This document shows, in pieces, positions 5,179-7,626 of a stretch of DNA of 7,626 nucleotides. The notes below the pieces were generated by a model. That model made no database searches and was not told the origin of the DNA. It was given only the letters and a program-made list of their open reading frames with translations. Position numbers and translations under genes: made by a program. Positions within the stretch are counted from its first letter, which is position 1. Each line of letters opens with the position of its first letter. The stretch is taken from the NCBI GenBank assembly GCA_018109965.1, contig JAGBFE010000381.1:1-7626 (forward strand). The letters are read 5' to 3'. Source of the stretch: Oscillospiraceae bacterium (lineage in GTDB: Bacteria; Bacillota_A; Clostridia; Oscillospirales; Ruminococcaceae).

Positions 5179-6543
5179 ATGTTAGAAAAGTTTTTTAAGT
5201 TAAAAGAAAACAACACAACTGTGAAAACTGAAATTGCAGCGGGTGTTACCACCTTTATGACAATGGCATATATCCTTGCGGTTAACCCAAGCATTCTCAG
5301 CGAAGCAGGTATGAACGCAAACGCTGTTCTGATTGCAACATGTCTTGCATCGTTTATCGGTACACTCTGTATGGCATTTATGGCAAACATGCCGTTTGCA
5401 CTTTCTGCAGGCATGGGTCTCAATGCCTATCTTGCTTACACAGTTGTACTTGGTCAGGGCGTTTCCTGGCAGGTTGCACTTTTTGCAGTATTTATCGAAG
5501 GTCTCATATTTATTGTACTTTCCCTTACAAATGTGCGTGAAGCAATTTTCAATGCAATTCCGCTGACACTCAAAAAAGGTGTTTCTGTTGGTATTGGTCT
5601 TTTTATTGCCTTTATCGGTCTTCAGAACGCAGGTCTTGCAGTTGACTCCTCAACACTTGTGACAATCACAAGCTTTACCGACAATTTCAGCACACACGGC
5701 ATCTGTGCACTGCTTGCTGTTATTGGTCTGCTTATCACAGCTGTTCTCTATATCAAAAATGTACGCGGTGCTATTCTCATCGGTATCGTTGTAACATGGG
5801 GTCTTGGCATGATCTGCCAGGTTGCAGGCATCTATGTTCCGGACCCTTCAGTCGGCGCATACAGCCCTTTCCCTGCAGGCATTATGAGTGCTGACTTCTC
5901 CGCTCTTGGCGAAACATTTGGTCAGTGTTTCAAAATTGATTTTACAGGCGTTGGTATCTTCAACTTTGTTGTAATCATCTTCTCCTTCCTGTTTGTTGAC
6001 CTGTTCGACACACTGGGCACACTTATCGGTGTAGCAACAAAAGCTGATATGCTTGATGAAGAAGGCAGACTGCCAAATGTAAAACCAGCACTTATGGCAG
6101 ATGCTGTTGCAACAAGCGCAGGTGCTGTTCTCGGCACATCCACAGTTACAACCTTTGTGGAATCTTCTGCAGGTGTTGCAGCAGGCGGCCGCACAGGTCT
6201 CACAGCTCTTACAACCGGTGTTCTGTTCCTGCTGGCAACATTGTTTTCACCGCTGTTTACATCCATTCCGTCCTTTGCAACAGCTCCTGCACTTATCTTT
6301 GTAGGTTTTCTGATGTTTGAATCGGTTGTGGAAATCAAATTTGACTCCAAGAACCTTACAGAAGCAATCCCTGCATATCTGTGTATCCTTGCAATGCCGC
6401 TGTTCTACAGCATTTCTGAAGGTATCTGCCTTGGTATTATCTCCTATGTAGTGCTTCAGGCTGCAACAGGCAAAGCAAAAAAAGTTACACCGCTTATGTA
6501 TGTTCTTGCTGTGCTGTTTGTACTTAAATACATTTTCCTTTAA
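5179..6543 (+). CDS. NCS2-family nucleobase (hypoxanthine/guanine/adenine) permease, AzgA/PbuG type
   Basis: This 454-residue integral membrane protein should import purine bases by proton symport. The start is the ATG at 5179 with AGAGAGG (5164-5170) upstream; an in-frame GTG at 5131 lies within the leader hairpin and is rejected. Family signatures are in the expected order: GVTTFMTMAYILAVNP (22-37), SAGMGLNAYLAY (76-87), FVDLFDTLGT including Asp274 and Asp277, and TFVESSAGVAAGGRTGLTA around Glu328. These belong to the COG2252 branch rather than the xanthine/uracil branch. The rest is a series of hydrophobic spans, and the length is typical (430-480 residues). Codon choice is biased to GGT, CTT, GCA and ACA, unlike the neighbouring genes, which suggests high expression. 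A strong terminator follows, so it is probably monocistronic, with control by the promoter, half-site and leader upstream. Which base it carries cannot be told from sequence. Confidence 0.93.
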   Translation: MLEKFFKLKENNTTVKTEIAAGVTTFMTMAYILAVNPSILSEAGMNANAVLIATCLASFIGTLCMAFMANMPFALSAGMGLNAYLAYTVVLGQGVSWQVALFAVFIEGLIFIVLSLTNVREAIFNAIPLTLKKGVSVGIGLFIAFIGLQNAGLAVDSSTLVTITSFTDNFSTHGICALLAVIGLLITAVLYIKNVRGAILIGIVVTWGLGMICQVAGIYVPDPSVGAYSPFPAGIMSADFSALGETFGQCFKIDFTGVGIFNFVVIIFSFLFVDLFDTLGTLIGVATKADMLDEEGRLPNVKPALMADAVATSAGAVLGTSTVTTFVESSAGVAAGGRTGLTALTTGVLFLLATLFSPLFTSIPSFATAPALIFVGFLMFESVVEIKFDSKNLTEAIPAYLCILAMPLFYSISEGICLGIISYVVLQAATGKAKKVTPLMYVLAVLFVLKYIFL

Positions 6544-6565
6544 TAGTAAAAAGTGTTACAGATTT

Positions 6566-6603
6566 GCGGGCGTGCCCTTTGGGACATGCCCGCTTTTTGT
6601 TTT
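6566..6603 (+). terminator. Intrinsic terminator of the permease gene
   Basis: GCGGGCGTGCCC (6566-6577) pairs with GGGACATGCCCGC (6581-6593) around a TTT loop: 12 bp with one G-U pair and one bulged A (6584). TTTTTGTTTT (6594-6603) follows at once. It starts 22 nt after the permease stop and is a textbook strong terminator. Confidence 0.93.
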
Positions 6604-6619
6604 AAATGAAACTAATATA

Positions 6620-6628
6620 TGTTATAAT
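6620..6628 (+). promoter_or_regulatory. Extended -10 promoter of the diaminopropionate ammonia-lyase gene
   Basis: TGTTATAAT (6620-6628) is a consensus TATAAT with a TGn extension. The -35 position at 17 bp (TTTTAA, 6600-6605) is poor and overlaps the T-tract of the previous terminator; extended -10 promoters tolerate this. The predicted start near 6635 leaves a leader of about 22 nt before the TTG start. Confidence 0.6.
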
Positions 6629-6656
6629 CAGATAAAAACACGGGGAGGGCAAACCC

Positions 6657-7626
6657 TTGAAAGAATACAGAGTATCAGAAATATCTGTGATAAAAAACGA
6701 AAACAAAACTGCCGCAGCGCCGCCGGAATGGCTGGGTGAAAAAGCAGCACAGGCGGTATACCGCATACACAGCACTCTGCCGATATATGAACCTACACCG
6801 CTGGCAAAGCTTGACTGCCTTGCCGAAAAGCTTGGGGTAAAGGCAGTATGTGTAAAGGATGAGTCAAAACGCTTTGGCCTCAATGCCTTCAAAGGCCTTG
6901 GCGGGGTGTATGCACTCACAAGGGTTGTGTGCCAAAAGCTTGGTCTTGATGCTGACACAATCACCTTTGCAGAACTGAAGAAAGATAAATACAGGGACAG
7001 AATACAGCAGATGGTGTTTGTGACAGCCACCGACGGCAACCACGGCAAAGGTGTTGCCTGGGCGGCAGGTCAGCTTGGCTGTGAGGCTCATGTGTATATG
7101 CCTGTGGGGTCATCCGTGCTGCGCGCACAGGCAATCCGCGATGCAGGCAGAGCACAGGCGGTGATAACCGATATGAACTATGATGACACTGTCCGCTATG
7201 CTGCAAAAATGGCACAGGAAAACGGCTGGCAGCTTGTGCAGGACACCAGCTGGGAAAATTACGAACAGATACCCCAATGGATTGTGCAGGGATATTCCAC
7301 AATGGCAAGGGAAGCCTGTGACAGCCTTGACAATGCAGGGTTAAAACCAACCCACGTTTTTCTGCAGGCAGGAGTTGGTGCAATGGCGGGCGGTGTGATT
7401 GGTTACATTGCAAACCGATATGATAAAGCAAAACCGTGTTTTGCGGTTGTTGAGCCCGAAAACATTGCCTGTGTGTATCATTCCGCAAAGATAAACGACG
7501 GTGCACCGCACGCTGCAGCAGTACAGGAAGACACCATTATGGCAGGTCTCAACTGCGGTGAACCCTGCCCGCTCACCTGGACAATACTGCGGGATTTTGC
7601 CGGTTTTTACATCACCTGCCCCGACA
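6657..7626 (+). CDS. dpaL: 2,3-Diaminopropionate ammonia-lyase (3'-truncated)
   Basis: This PLP enzyme converts 2,3-diaminopropionate to pyruvate and two ammonia. The window holds 323 of roughly 400 residues and the frame is open at the end. The start is a TTG at 6657, chosen because GGAGGG (6644-6649) lies 7 nt upstream and the N-terminal length then matches E. coli DpaL (YgeX); the first in-frame ATG is far inside the protein. Diagnostic stretches are VKDESKRFGLNAFKGLGG with the PLP lysine Lys78 (E. coli Lys77), TATDGNHGKGVAWAAGQLG with Asp125, TDMNYDDTVR, QDTSW with Asp195, LQAGVGAMAGGVIGY, and IMAGLNCGEPCPLTW. All match the ammonia-lyase more closely than threonine deaminase. The two aspartates correspond to those that let the enzyme act on both D and L substrate. 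It has its own promoter and follows a purine permease, which fits the purine/urate degradation gene set. Confidence 0.95.
   Translation, partial: MKEYRVSEISVIKNENKTAAAPPEWLGEKAAQAVYRIHSTLPIYEPTPLAKLDCLAEKLGVKAVCVKDESKRFGLNAFKGLGGVYALTRVVCQKLGLDADTITFAELKKDKYRDRIQQMVFVTATDGNHGKGVAWAAGQLGCEAHVYMPVGSSVLRAQAIRDAGRAQAVITDMNYDDTVRYAAKMAQENGWQLVQDTSWENYEQIPQWIVQGYSTMAREACDSLDNAGLKPTHVFLQAGVGAMAGGVIGYIANRYDKAKPCFAVVEPENIACVYHSAKINDGAPHAAAVQEDTIMAGLNCGEPCPLTWTILRDFAGFYITCPD

Noticed and set aside
6961..7506. 181-codon minus-strand frame inside the lyase gene
   Set aside because: It is fully antisense to an unmistakable enzyme and has no recognisable protein features.
1..7626. CRISPR arrays, tRNA or rRNA genes, insertion sequences, attachment sites, toxin-antitoxin or phage genes
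   Set aside because: None were seen: no regularly spaced repeats, no tRNA-like or rRNA-like sequence, no transposase or integrase motifs, and no direct repeats bounding an insert.

Overview
The window looks like ordinary chromosome of a Gram-positive anaerobe of the class Clostridia, probably a gut member of the Oscillospiraceae/Ruminococcaceae type. The basis is strong AGGAGG-type ribosome binding sites, TATAAT-type promoters, intrinsic terminators, moderate-to-low GC with A/T-rich gaps, and protein families (zinc-ribbon membrane protein, XRE regulator fused to a zinc ribbon, stand-alone pyruvate-kinase C-terminal domain protein, CPBP protease) that are common there. This is judged from sequence character alone; the genus is not identified.

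Left block, plus strand (1-2418): three closely spaced genes that read as one operon of envelope proteins. They are the 3' part of a secreted or lipoprotein-like protein with a LolA-like C-terminal half, a small lipoprotein with a glutamine-rich stalk, and a zinc-ribbon protein with two membrane segments and an acidic repeat tail. All three are functionally uncharacterised. The block ends in a 303-base gap holding a perfect 16-bp hairpin just after a TATAAT box, and a terminator that serves the opposite strand.

Middle block, minus strand (read 4862 to 2722): a CPBP-family intramembrane protease, a stand-alone pyruvate-kinase alpha/beta-domain protein 32 nt later, and an XRE regulator with a zinc ribbon that has its own promoter. 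The first two probably share a transcript and may read through into the third. The promoter ahead of the protease carries an operator-like inverted repeat.

Right block, plus strand (5073-7626): a nucleobase permease of the NCS2/AzgA-PbuG family, followed after a strong terminator by a separately promoted gene for 2,3-diaminopropionate ammonia-lyase (dpaL/ygeX), which runs off the window. In gut anaerobes ygeX belongs to the anaerobic purine/urate degradation gene set, so permease plus lyase suggests the left edge of such a locus. The permease has the most interesting control region: a PurBox-like half-site, a good promoter and a very short leader in which two mutually exclusive hairpins precede a U-tract.

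No tRNA, rRNA, CRISPR array, insertion sequence or phage gene was seen. Nothing here is clearly a new system. The best leads are the permease leader and PurBox-like site, the purine-catabolism linkage, and the uncharacterised envelope operon.
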